Positions 50,317-58,305 of a stretch of 64,000 nucleotides of DNA are shown here, piece by piece (the first letter of the stretch is position 1; every line of letters begins with the position of its first letter). The stretch is from Gelatiniphilus marinus. Its GTDB lineage: Bacteria > Bacteroidota > Bacteroidia > Flavobacteriales > Flavobacteriaceae. Both the position numbers and the translations under genes were made by a program. The notes below the pieces were generated by a model that was given only the letters and a program-made list of their open reading frames with translations, was not told the DNA's origin and did not search any database. Location of the stretch: the NCBI RefSeq assembly GCF_042678305.1, contig NZ_JBHUDT010000006.1. The stretch is one strand, 5' to 3'.

Positions 50317-51369
50317 ATGAAAGTAACAGAAGCTAAAGAAAAGGGTTATTTAACCTATGAAGAAATCGTAAAGTTATACGAAAAAGAGCCACCAATAACT
50401 TATTTATGGAGTGGTATTGTTGAAAATTCCATGGGCATATTTTTTGCTCCACCCAAAAGTGGAAAATCGACATTATGTGAGTGTTTGGGGATGCACCTAG
50501 CAGTAGGTAGAAAGGAGTTTATGGGTTTTAACTTAGATGGCAATCCCAGAAAAGTAATTTTTATAGGGCTTGAGGAGCATTGGAAAATGAGGGCAAGACG
50601 TAATATAAGCCAGTACCAAACGCTTAATGATGCTGAACAGCTATTGTACAACACTAATTTTACTTATCAACCAAAAGAGTATTTAAGGTTAATATCCAAG
50701 GATAGTGATTGGGCAAGGCTAAAAAAAACAATTAAAAGCTCTGAGGCGCAAGTTGTATTTATAGATAGTATTACTCGTTTAAATCATGGTAGCTTGGAAA
50801 AAAGTAGTGATGCAGAAAAAATCATGCTTAAACTCAGAAATTTAAGCCAAGACTTAAATATCACTTTGATTTGCATACATCACACTCCTAAAATTGGAAA
50901 CAGATCATTAACAATGGACTGTATGAAAGGAAGTGTTGTTTTTGCACAAGAGGCTGATTTTATTATTGGTTTACGAAATACTAATAATAAAGTTAGATAT
51001 CTAAAAAATATTGAATTTAGGTATAAAGAAGTAGATGATTCTGTAATACATCAGTTTCAATTCACCCAGAATTCAACAATTGACTATCAGGGAACTGGAA
51101 CTGAATGGGAGCTATTGGAGGGTACAGATGGCAGACGAGCCGACAATCATCGTAATTCAATTATTAAAAAAATTAAAGAACTTGAATGTAAACCTGTATC
51201 TACAGCCGATTTAGTAAAAATTCTGAAAAAGGAAATAGGCTTAGAAGAACGCCAGATTAAAGAGCATTTAAGAGATTTGGTTAATGGTGGTAAAATTAAA
51301 AAACCTAAACACGGTTTTTATATTTCTATGGATTGCTCTAATAAAGTTGAGAACGATGAAGAAAAATAA
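50317..51369 (+). CDS. RecA-like AAA_25 ATPase (RepA/helicase-like)
   Basis: 350 residues. Walker A APPKSGKST (about residues 45-53), Walker B VVFIDSI and a following ICIHHTPK sensor region resemble the hexameric replicative helicase RepA/AAA_25 group. The last 70 residues form a winged-helix-like domain (STADLVKILKKEIGLEERQI). Probably the element's replication or recombination ATPase. The next gene starts within its last codons. Confidence 0.78.
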   Translation: MKVTEAKEKGYLTYEEIVKLYEKEPPITYLWSGIVENSMGIFFAPPKSGKSTLCECLGMHLAVGRKEFMGFNLDGNPRKVIFIGLEEHWKMRARRNISQYQTLNDAEQLLYNTNFTYQPKEYLRLISKDSDWARLKKTIKSSEAQVVFIDSITRLNHGSLEKSSDAEKIMLKLRNLSQDLNITLICIHHTPKIGNRSLTMDCMKGSVVFAQEADFIIGLRNTNNKVRYLKNIEFRYKEVDDSVIHQFQFTQNSTIDYQGTGTEWELLEGTDGRRADNHRNSIIKKIKELECKPVSTADLVKILKKEIGLEERQIKEHLRDLVNGGKIKKPKHGFYISMDCSNKVENDEEK

Positions 51370-52018
51370 AAAACCAGCAGGAATCATCTACACAGTCAAA
51401 TGTGAAATCACTGGCGAGTTCTATGTAGGTGCAACTAAAGATTCATTACATCAGCGTAAACTAGACCATCAAGAACGTGCAAATAGGGGAGAAAAACACC
51501 CCTTTGCACAAGCCATAGCAACACATGATGTTGAAGCATTTACTTGGGAGCAAACAGATACTGCCAATTCAACAGACGAACTAGCCAGAAAAGAAAAGGA
51601 AACTATTAAAAAATTAGATTCTAAAGAAAAAGGCTTTAATGCAGATTCTGGTGGAGGCATCAAAAAAACAGTGTATCAGTACAATATAAAAGATGGTAGT
51701 TTACTAAATACTTATGATTGCCTACAAAATGCAGCTAATGCAGTTAATGCATATAAAACCTGTGTTGGGAATGCTTGTATTGGGCAAAATAAAACCTGCA
51801 AAGGTTATTATTGGTCTTACAACTTTAGTGTGCCCTTTTGTCCTGAAAAGGATTTGCGTAAAAAACAAGTAGTTCAATATTCCCTTTCTGGCAAACAAAT
51901 AGCAGTTTACGAATCTGTTGCAGAAGCAAGTAAAAAAACGGGAGTTTCTAAGACCTGCATCAGCAGAGTTTGCAGAAATGAACGAGAACAAAGTGGAGGC
52001 TATAAATGGAGTTACTAA
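51356..52018 (+). CDS. GIY-YIG endonuclease with two NUMOD1 repeats
   Basis: 220 residues from ATG at 51356, overlapping the previous gene by 14 bp. GIY-YIG nuclease domain (AGIIYTVKCEITGEFYVGAT; about 6-95), then two DNA-binding NUMOD1-type repeats (VYQYNIKDGSLLNTYDCLQN and VVQYSLSGKQIAVYESVAEA, each ending in GYYWSY / GYKWSY). The layout is that of homing endonucleases. Possible role in element spread or exclusion. Confidence 0.8.
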   Translation: MKKNKKPAGIIYTVKCEITGEFYVGATKDSLHQRKLDHQERANRGEKHPFAQAIATHDVEAFTWEQTDTANSTDELARKEKETIKKLDSKEKGFNADSGGGIKKTVYQYNIKDGSLLNTYDCLQNAANAVNAYKTCVGNACIGQNKTCKGYYWSYNFSVPFCPEKDLRKKQVVQYSLSGKQIAVYESVAEASKKTGVSKTCISRVCRNEREQSGGYKWSY

Positions 52019-52036
52019 ATTTTAAAAATAGAGGCG

Positions 52037-52363
52037 CTATAATGGCGCCTCTTCTTTTACCAAATACAAAATAATATCAATTTGAGATTCGGGGTGTTCA
52101 TCCGTATTAATGTTTTGTATTCTGGTTTCAAATTTATCAAAGCCATATTTTAACAATAATGATAATTTTCTGCTCTCAAACTTAGGTACATAACCCAATT
52201 TTAAATCGTTGAAAAAAATCTCAATAGCATGTTTGTCATAGGTATTGGTAGGTTCTCTTTTAAGAGTTAATATCGTGCCTATTTCTAGGTTTTTAAAAGC
52301 AATAGCACCCTCATAATATGAAAAACCTGCAATGCTAAAACGTAAAAAGTAATCGCGTTCCAT
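52037..52363 (-). CDS. HIRAN-domain protein
   Basis: 108 residues. FSIAGFSYYEGA, LKREPTNTYDKHAIEI and LGYVPKFESRKLSLLL match the HIRAN domain, which binds 3' ends of single-stranded DNA and is found in repair helicases and in defence contexts. Stand-alone version. Divergent from the WYL regulator gene. Confidence 0.8.
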   Translation of the reverse strand: MERDYFLRFSIAGFSYYEGAIAFKNLEIGTILTLKREPTNTYDKHAIEIFFNDLKLGYVPKFESRKLSLLLKYGFDKFETRIQNINTDEHPESQIDIILYLVKEEAPL

Positions 52364-52414
52364 AGTTTTTGTGTTTTATTATTAATAGTATGCAATTTTA
52401 AGGACGATTCATGC

Positions 52415-52441
52415 AGTGTATGTGCACATAAAATTTTATGT
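52415..52441. promoter_or_regulatory. overlapping palindromes in the HIRAN-WYL divergent promoter
   Basis: TATGTGCACATA (52419-52430) overlaps ACATAAAATTTTATGT (52426-52441), both perfect palindromes, in the 96-bp gap between the two divergent starts. Likely operator, perhaps for the WYL regulator. Confidence 0.45.
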
Positions 52442-52459
52442 TTACACAAACCAACAACC

Positions 52460-53467
52460 ATGTCCACCAATAAACACGCTATTATTCGATATCAGAGCTT
52501 GGATAGGTGCTTTAAAAACACGGGTAAGCGATATTATATAGAAGATTTATTAGAAGCTTGTAATAACGCCTTATTTGAATTCGACCCTAATTCAGTAGGC
52601 ATTAAAAAACGGCAATTATATGACGATATCAGGTTTATGGAATCCTCACAAGGCTTTTCCATTCCCTTAGAAAAAATTAAAGATGGTAGGCGTGCTTATT
52701 ATCAATATAAAGACCCTTCCTTTTCAATAAACAATCAGCCCTTAAATCCCACAGAAGCAGAACAACTAAAATCTGCCATGTTAGTATTAGGGCGTTTTAA
52801 AGGCTTACCACAGTTTGAATGGGTTAATGAACTTTTGCCTAAGTTAGACCAAACCTTTAAACTATCTAATCAAAATCAAGAAATTATCAGTTTCGATAAC
52901 AATAATTATTTAGTAGGAATAGACTATATAACACCGCTTTTTTCTGCCATTCAAAACAATCAGGCTTTAAAAATTGGGTATCAATCTTTCAACAATCCCG
53001 AAACACAATATTTTATTTTTCATCCTTATCATTTAAAACAGTATAATAATAGATGGTTTGTATTTGGAAAACATGATGATTATAATAATATGACCAATTT
53101 AGCATTAGATAGGCTAAAGCAAATCACCCAATCATCAAAACACTATGATACGAGCCAAATGGTTAATTTTGAAGACTATTTTGATGATATTATAGGGGTT
53201 ACCAAACCCCATGATAAACCTTTGGTAAAAATAGAATTTCACGCAAAACCCGCTTTAGCACCTTATATAAAAACGAAACCTTTTCATGGCTCACAGAAAA
53301 AAGTAAAAGACGACGAAACTGGCTATACCTTTTCTATTGAAGTAGTACCTAATTACGAGTTAGAAAAACTAATTTTGTCGTTAGGCGAAGACCTCCGGGT
53401 TATGAAACCGACGTTCATTAAAGAAATCATAAAAAAAAGAGTAGAACAACAATACAAAAACTATTAG
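52460..53467 (+). CDS. WYL-domain transcriptional regulator
   Basis: 335 residues. N-terminal winged helix (about 1-90), a central WYL domain (about 150-230; ALKIGYQSFNN, FHPYHLKQYNNRWFVFGKHD) and a WCX C-terminal extension. WYL regulators often sense nucleic-acid-related ligands and control defence islands. Its position directly before hsdM suggests that it regulates the restriction system. Confidence 0.88.
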   Translation: MSTNKHAIIRYQSLDRCFKNTGKRYYIEDLLEACNNALFEFDPNSVGIKKRQLYDDIRFMESSQGFSIPLEKIKDGRRAYYQYKDPSFSINNQPLNPTEAEQLKSAMLVLGRFKGLPQFEWVNELLPKLDQTFKLSNQNQEIISFDNNNYLVGIDYITPLFSAIQNNQALKIGYQSFNNPETQYFIFHPYHLKQYNNRWFVFGKHDDYNNMTNLALDRLKQITQSSKHYDTSQMVNFEDYFDDIIGVTKPHDKPLVKIEFHAKPALAPYIKTKPFHGSQKKVKDDETGYTFSIEVVPNYELEKLILSLGEDLRVMKPTFIKEIIKKRVEQQYKNY

Positions 53468-53528
53468 TGCGAATACACTGCACAGGTGTTAATTACTTTT
53501 ACAACAGTAACTTAAAAACACATGTGCT

Positions 53529-55148
53529 ATGAAACTACATGAATCTATGATTACAGGCGAATTAAAAAGTAAAATTGATAAAATCTGGAACGATTTCTGG
53601 ACAGGAGGGATCTCTAACCCATTAACCGTAATAGAGCAGTTTACCTATCTTATATTTTTAAAACAGTTAGATAGCAAACAGATGGATAACGAAAAGGCAG
53701 CCAACCTATTGGGTATTCCATTGGAAAATGCCTTTTACAGCAAAAAACACGAACCATTACGTTGGAGCAGCTTTAAAGAAAAAGACCCTGAAGTGATGTT
53801 CGATTTGTTCACCAAACCACAGCGCAACTTAGACGATTTAACTGTTTTTGATTTTATGAAAAACATAGGCAAGCAAGGTGGTGTGTTTGCACAGTACATG
53901 AAAGGAGCTATTTTTATGATACAATCGCCTAAGTTGCTCGATAAAGTAGTACAACAAATAGACGCCTTAAACCTTGATAATAAAGATGCCAAAGGCGATT
54001 TGTACGAGTACATGCTCTCTAAAATAGCAGAAGCAGGAACAAATGGGCAGTTTAGAACGCCACGCCACATTATCCGTATGATGGTGGAGATAGTGCAACC
54101 ACAACAAGACGATGTAATATGCGACCCAAGTTGTGGTACCGCAGGGTTTTTGGTTTCGGCAGGCGAGTATATTTACGATAAGCATAAAGATTGGTTTAAC
54201 CAAAAAACCTTTAGAGAACACTTTCATAACAGCATGTTTAACGGTGTAGAGTTCGACCCTACCATGCTACGTATTGGTGCCATGAACATGCAATTACACG
54301 GTATGGATAACCCAACTTTAATTGGTAAAGACGCCCTAAGTGAAAGTAATAGCGATATAGAGAATCAATATTCTTTGATTCTGGCAAACCCACCCTTTAA
54401 AGGCAGTTTGGATTATGACGAAGTAGAAAGCAGCCTACTAAAAGTTACCAAAACCAAAAAAACAGAACTTCTCTTTTTAGCCCTCATGCTACGTATGCTA
54501 AAAACAGGAGGACGAGCAGCGGTTATTGTACCAGATGGCGTATTGTTTGGCAGTAGTAACGCCCATAAAAATATACGTAAAGAGCTAGTAGAAAACCAAC
54601 AACTACAAGCTGTTATTTCTATGCCAAGTGGTGTTTTTAAACCCTATGCTGGCGTAAGCACCGCTATTTTATTCTTTACCAAAACCAATTCTGGAGGTAC
54701 AGACACCGTGTGGTTTTACGATATGAAAGCAGATGGTTTAAGCTTAGACGATAAACGTAATTTATTAGTATCAGAAGACACTTTTGAGCAATGTTTTACC
54801 AAGCCAGAAACTATGCTTGAAGCGGTAAAAGGCAAATGCGACATCCCCCAAATACTATTAGATGCCAACAAAATAATGAATACCACGTCATTGCGAGAGC
54901 CTGCATTGAGCGGAGTAGAAATGAAGCAATCTCATGAAAAGGACTTCTCAGACCGCACCCAACAATCCTTTTTAGTGCCAAAACAAGAAATAGCAGACAA
55001 CGATTGGGATTTATCCATAAACCGCTACAAAGAAATTGTTTATGAAGCCATTGAATACGAAAAACCAGAAACCCTAATTAATCAAATTAAAGATTTGGAT
55101 GCCCAACGTAACGAAGCCTTGTTGAATTTGGAAAAGATGATGAATTAA
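53529..55148 (+). CDS. hsdM: type I restriction-modification methyltransferase subunit HsdM
   Basis: 539 residues. N-terminal HsdM helical domain (1-140), then an N6-adenine methyltransferase with SAM motif DPSCGTAGFL and catalytic NPPF (287-290). With HsdS it methylates adenine in a bipartite recognition site. Near residues 453-469 the reading frame runs through a dispersed intergenic-type repeat (see 54886-54935). The start codon of hsdS overlaps its stop. Confidence 0.95.
   Translation: MKLHESMITGELKSKIDKIWNDFWTGGISNPLTVIEQFTYLIFLKQLDSKQMDNEKAANLLGIPLENAFYSKKHEPLRWSSFKEKDPEVMFDLFTKPQRNLDDLTVFDFMKNIGKQGGVFAQYMKGAIFMIQSPKLLDKVVQQIDALNLDNKDAKGDLYEYMLSKIAEAGTNGQFRTPRHIIRMMVEIVQPQQDDVICDPSCGTAGFLVSAGEYIYDKHKDWFNQKTFREHFHNSMFNGVEFDPTMLRIGAMNMQLHGMDNPTLIGKDALSESNSDIENQYSLILANPPFKGSLDYDEVESSLLKVTKTKKTELLFLALMLRMLKTGGRAAVIVPDGVLFGSSNAHKNIRKELVENQQLQAVISMPSGVFKPYAGVSTAILFFTKTNSGGTDTVWFYDMKADGLSLDDKRNLLVSEDTFEQCFTKPETMLEAVKGKCDIPQILLDANKIMNTTSLREPALSGVEMKQSHEKDFSDRTQQSFLVPKQEIADNDWDLSINRYKEIVYEAIEYEKPETLINQIKDLDAQRNEALLNLEKMMN
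54886..54935. repeat. dispersed repeat read in frame inside hsdM
   Basis: CGTCATTGCGAG.. ends with GAAGCAATCTCAT, the same repeat type as 56300-56341 (CGTCATGGCGAG..GGCAATCT) and the outer arms at 31423. It is translated as TSLREPALSGVEMKQSHE, a segment not expected in HsdM. Confidence 0.6.
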
Positions 55149-56299
55149 TGGAGTTAGTTGAATTAGGTAAAGTATTTAAAATTTCATCTGGAGGAACACC
55201 AAGTAGAAGAAAAACTGAATATTATAAGGATGGAAATATTCCTTGGGTTAAAACGGGAGATTTAAAACCAAAATATATAAACAAAGCTATTGATTACATT
55301 ACTGAAGAAGGTTTAAATAATTCTTCTGCTAAGTTATTTCCAAAAGAAACGGTTTTAATTGCAATGTATGGCGCTACTATTGGGGCTACTTCAATTTTAG
55401 AGATTGAGGCAAGTACAAATCAAGCTTGCGCAGCTTTTTTGCCAACGGATAAATGTACTCCTTTATATTTGTATTATTTTTTTAAGGGGAATCAAACTGA
55501 AATTATTCGTATGGGTGTTGGTGGAGCACAGCCAAATATATCAGCAGGGTTATTAAAAAGAGTAAAAATCCCCCTACCACCACTAGAAACCCAAAAACGC
55601 ATCGCTGCTATTTTAGATGAAGCCGACAAATTGCGCCAACTCAACCAACAACTCATCCAAAAATACGATGCCCTAACCCAAAGCCTCTTTTTGGATATGT
55701 TTGGCGACCCTGTTACGAATCCTAAGGGTTGGGAAAAAGTTAAATTTAATGAAGTTGGCAAATTAGATAGAGGAAAATCTAAGCACAGACCAAGAAATGC
55801 GCCTGAATTACTAGGAGGGAAATATCCCTTAATTCAAACAGGAGATATTGCAAATTCAGGTGGTTATATTACAGAGTATAAATCAACTTATTCTGAAATT
55901 GGTTTAGCTCAAAGTAGAATGTGGGAGTCAGGAACTCTATGTATTACTATTGCAGCAAATATTGCTAAGACAGGAATTTTAACATTTGATGCTTGTTTTC
56001 CAGATAGCGTCGTTGGCTTTCTACCTAATGAAAAAACGAATGCTGTTTTCACTCAATTTTGGATTTCATTTTTGCAAAAAATTTTGGAAGATTCAGCACC
56101 AGAATCAGCTCAAAAAAATATCAATCTTTCAATTTTAAGAGATTTAGATTTTTTGAATCCCCCAATCCACCTCCAAACCCAATTCGCAGAACGCGTACAA
56201 CTCATAGAAGCCCAAAAAGCCCAAGCCCAAACCGCCTTACAAAAAAGTGATGCCTTGTTTAATAGTTTGTTACAAAAGGCATTTAAAGGGGCGTTGTAA
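55148..56299 (+). CDS. hsdS: type I restriction-modification specificity subunit HsdS
   Basis: 383 residues with two target-recognition domains (about 1-135 and 195-335), each followed by a conserved helical spacer (PPLETQKRIAAILDEADKLR; QFAERVQLIEAQKAQAQTAL). The two halves define the two parts of the recognition site. Complete length. Translationally coupled to hsdM. Confidence 0.93.
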   Translation: MELVELGKVFKISSGGTPSRRKTEYYKDGNIPWVKTGDLKPKYINKAIDYITEEGLNNSSAKLFPKETVLIAMYGATIGATSILEIEASTNQACAAFLPTDKCTPLYLYYFFKGNQTEIIRMGVGGAQPNISAGLLKRVKIPLPPLETQKRIAAILDEADKLRQLNQQLIQKYDALTQSLFLDMFGDPVTNPKGWEKVKFNEVGKLDRGKSKHRPRNAPELLGGKYPLIQTGDIANSGGYITEYKSTYSEIGLAQSRMWESGTLCITIAANIAKTGILTFDACFPDSVVGFLPNEKTNAVFTQFWISFLQKILEDSAPESAQKNINLSILRDLDFLNPPIHLQTQFAERVQLIEAQKAQAQTALQKSDALFNSLLQKAFKGAL

Positions 56300-56341
56300 C
56301 GTCATGGCGAGAAGCGGCGACAGGAACGACGTGGCAATCTT
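56300..56341. repeat. dispersed repeat after hsdS
   Basis: CGTCATGGCGAG..GACGTGGCAATCTT, intergenic copy of the repeat seen inside hsdM. Confidence 0.6.
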
Positions 56342-56403
56342 ATAAAGTTTGGTTACTAACTTTTAAATTGCAAACAAAATAAAAAAAAGATACTTTTATA
56401 CCA

Positions 56404-58041
56404 ATGAAAGAAAATAGTGGTTTAGATAAAAAGTCGTTATCCTTAATATCTGGTAAAACAGCAAACTGGAAGGAATTAGCAAAAGATTGTGTCTGTTTTG
56501 CTAATGGCTACGGTGGCAAAATACTTATTGGTATTGAGGATGATAAAGATGCACCTAAACCATCGCAAAAAATATCTAAACAACTTATAGAACAAATTAA
56601 TAAACGTATTCCTGCATTGGCTTTAAATGTTGGTATCGCACCTCAAATTATCACAGCCGAAAATGGTGGTCAATATATAGAGCTTACTGTTTTTAGAAGC
56701 GCACAATCTATAGCAAGCACCACCGATGGGCGCTATTATATTAGGGTGTCAGACGAATGCAAACCTGTAATGCCAGACCAAATAGAACGCTTGTTTTCAG
56801 AAAAGAATGCTTTTGTTTGGGAAGAAAAAACAGTTAAAAAAGTACCGTTAGCAGATTGTGATATTGAAAAATTCAATACCTTTTTAAAAGATATAAAAAA
56901 TTCTGAGCGTGTTAGTGGTTTTGTAAAAGACATGACTACCGAAGAAATTACAGATTATTATTTTTTAACCCATAATGGATTTTTAACAAACCTTGGGGTA
57001 TTGTGGATTGGTAAACGTAGAGATAGAGCAACACTACATTATGCACCATCTGTTCAATTTATTAAGTATAATGAAGATGGTAATAAAGTGTATAAAAAGG
57101 TGTGGGATGATTACTCATACAACCCAAAAGAACTCATTTCAGATATTATAACACAAATACCAGATTGGAATGAATTTTTAGAAGTATCTGATGGTATTTT
57201 TAGAAAAAATATTTACAACTATCCGCCAGAGGTTATTCGAGAACTTATTGCTAATGCTTTTGCGCATAGGAACTACACCATGCGTGGCGATATTTTTATT
57301 AATCTATATCCAGATAGGTTAGAAATTCATAGCCCTGGTTTGTTACCGCTTGGTGTAACTCCAGATAATATTTTAACAAAATCGGTACAGCGTAACCAAC
57401 TGCTAGCTAAATTATTTTATGATTTAAAACTCATGGAAAAAGAAGGTAGTGGTTATGATAAGGTTTATGAAGTGTTATTAGGTAATGGTAAAGAAGTTCC
57501 TGAAGTTTTTGAAGGAGACGACAGAGTTATTGTTACAGTTAAAAAGCAAATAATTAGCAATAAGGTTTTAAAATTAATGGATAAAGCATCCAAAGAATTA
57601 CAATTAAGGCAACGCGAGTTAATTGCTCTAGGATTAATTGCACAAAAAGAAGGTGTTTCTGCTCCCGATTTATCTAAAGAATTAAATGTAAATAAACCCA
57701 ATGGACTACAGCATTGGTTAGGGCGATTGCTTAAACTTGAAATTGTATTATCCAAAGGAAAGACCAAAGGAACACTCTATTATGTGAACCCTGAGTTTTT
57801 AAGAACAACAGATTTTATTGAAAAAACAAATTTAAAACGTATTGAACCTCATAGGCTTCAAGAATTAATTTATGAAGACTTGAAAAATTATCCTGAAAGT
57901 GCTATTAGTGAAATAAATAAACGTATTGGTAGTGAGATTAATCAACGCACACTTAAAGCTAAGTTAGATGAAATGATTATTAAAGGTTTGTTGGTAAAGC
58001 TAGGAGAAAAGAAAGGGACTAAATATATTATATCAACATAA
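56404..58041 (+). CDS. AlbA_2/Schlafen-type ATP-binding protein
   Basis: 545 residues. N-terminal AlbA_2 (Schlafen-like) domain (about 15-130; VCFANGYGGKILIGIED), a GHKL-type ATPase region (about 255-365; VIRELIANAFAHRNYTMRGD, then GSGYDKVYE) and C-terminal winged helices (about 395-545). Such proteins occur next to type I restriction genes and in anti-phage loci; role not established. It sits between hsdS and hsdR in the same direction. Confidence 0.83.
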   Translation: MKENSGLDKKSLSLISGKTANWKELAKDCVCFANGYGGKILIGIEDDKDAPKPSQKISKQLIEQINKRIPALALNVGIAPQIITAENGGQYIELTVFRSAQSIASTTDGRYYIRVSDECKPVMPDQIERLFSEKNAFVWEEKTVKKVPLADCDIEKFNTFLKDIKNSERVSGFVKDMTTEEITDYYFLTHNGFLTNLGVLWIGKRRDRATLHYAPSVQFIKYNEDGNKVYKKVWDDYSYNPKELISDIITQIPDWNEFLEVSDGIFRKNIYNYPPEVIRELIANAFAHRNYTMRGDIFINLYPDRLEIHSPGLLPLGVTPDNILTKSVQRNQLLAKLFYDLKLMEKEGSGYDKVYEVLLGNGKEVPEVFEGDDRVIVTVKKQIISNKVLKLMDKASKELQLRQRELIALGLIAQKEGVSAPDLSKELNVNKPNGLQHWLGRLLKLEIVLSKGKTKGTLYYVNPEFLRTTDFIEKTNLKRIEPHRLQELIYEDLKNYPESAISEINKRIGSEINQRTLKAKLDEMIIKGLLVKLGEKKGTKYIIST

Positions 58042-58146
58042 AACCATGAAATAAACTTAAAAATGTTGATAAATGTTGATAAAAATGTTGATATACCTTA
58101 AGCTTTATTACGTAAACATCTGTTTTATGGAGGGTTGTATCAACAT
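58031..58146. promoter_or_regulatory. cluster of five ATGTTGATA motifs upstream of hsdR
   Basis: ATGTTGATA in direct orientation at 58063-58071, 58073-58081 and 58085-58093, and in inverted orientation (TATCAACAT) at 58031-58039 and 58138-58146. The two inverted copies lie in longer matches (TATCAACATAAAACCATGAA), the first of which includes the stop of the AlbA gene. Iteron-like arrangement; possible operator for hsdR or trace of a duplication. Confidence 0.5.
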
Positions 58147-58200
58147 AAAAACCATGAAATAAAAGTAAAATAGTATAACATATAAAGAAAAACACATTTG

Positions 58201-58250
58201 CTTTACATGAAACCAAAACGTGTAAAGAAAATGGAAAAATCTTTACATGA
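58201..58250. promoter_or_regulatory. repeated CTTTACATGA sites before hsdR
   Basis: CTTTACATGA at 58201-58210 and 58241-58250 with an inverted CGTGTAAAG between them (58219-58227). Candidate binding sites in the hsdR promoter region. Confidence 0.4.
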
Positions 58251-58305
58251 GTATTTCAATTAAAAGAAAAGCCTTACTTTTAAAGCTGTGACTATTTTTA
58301 TCTAA

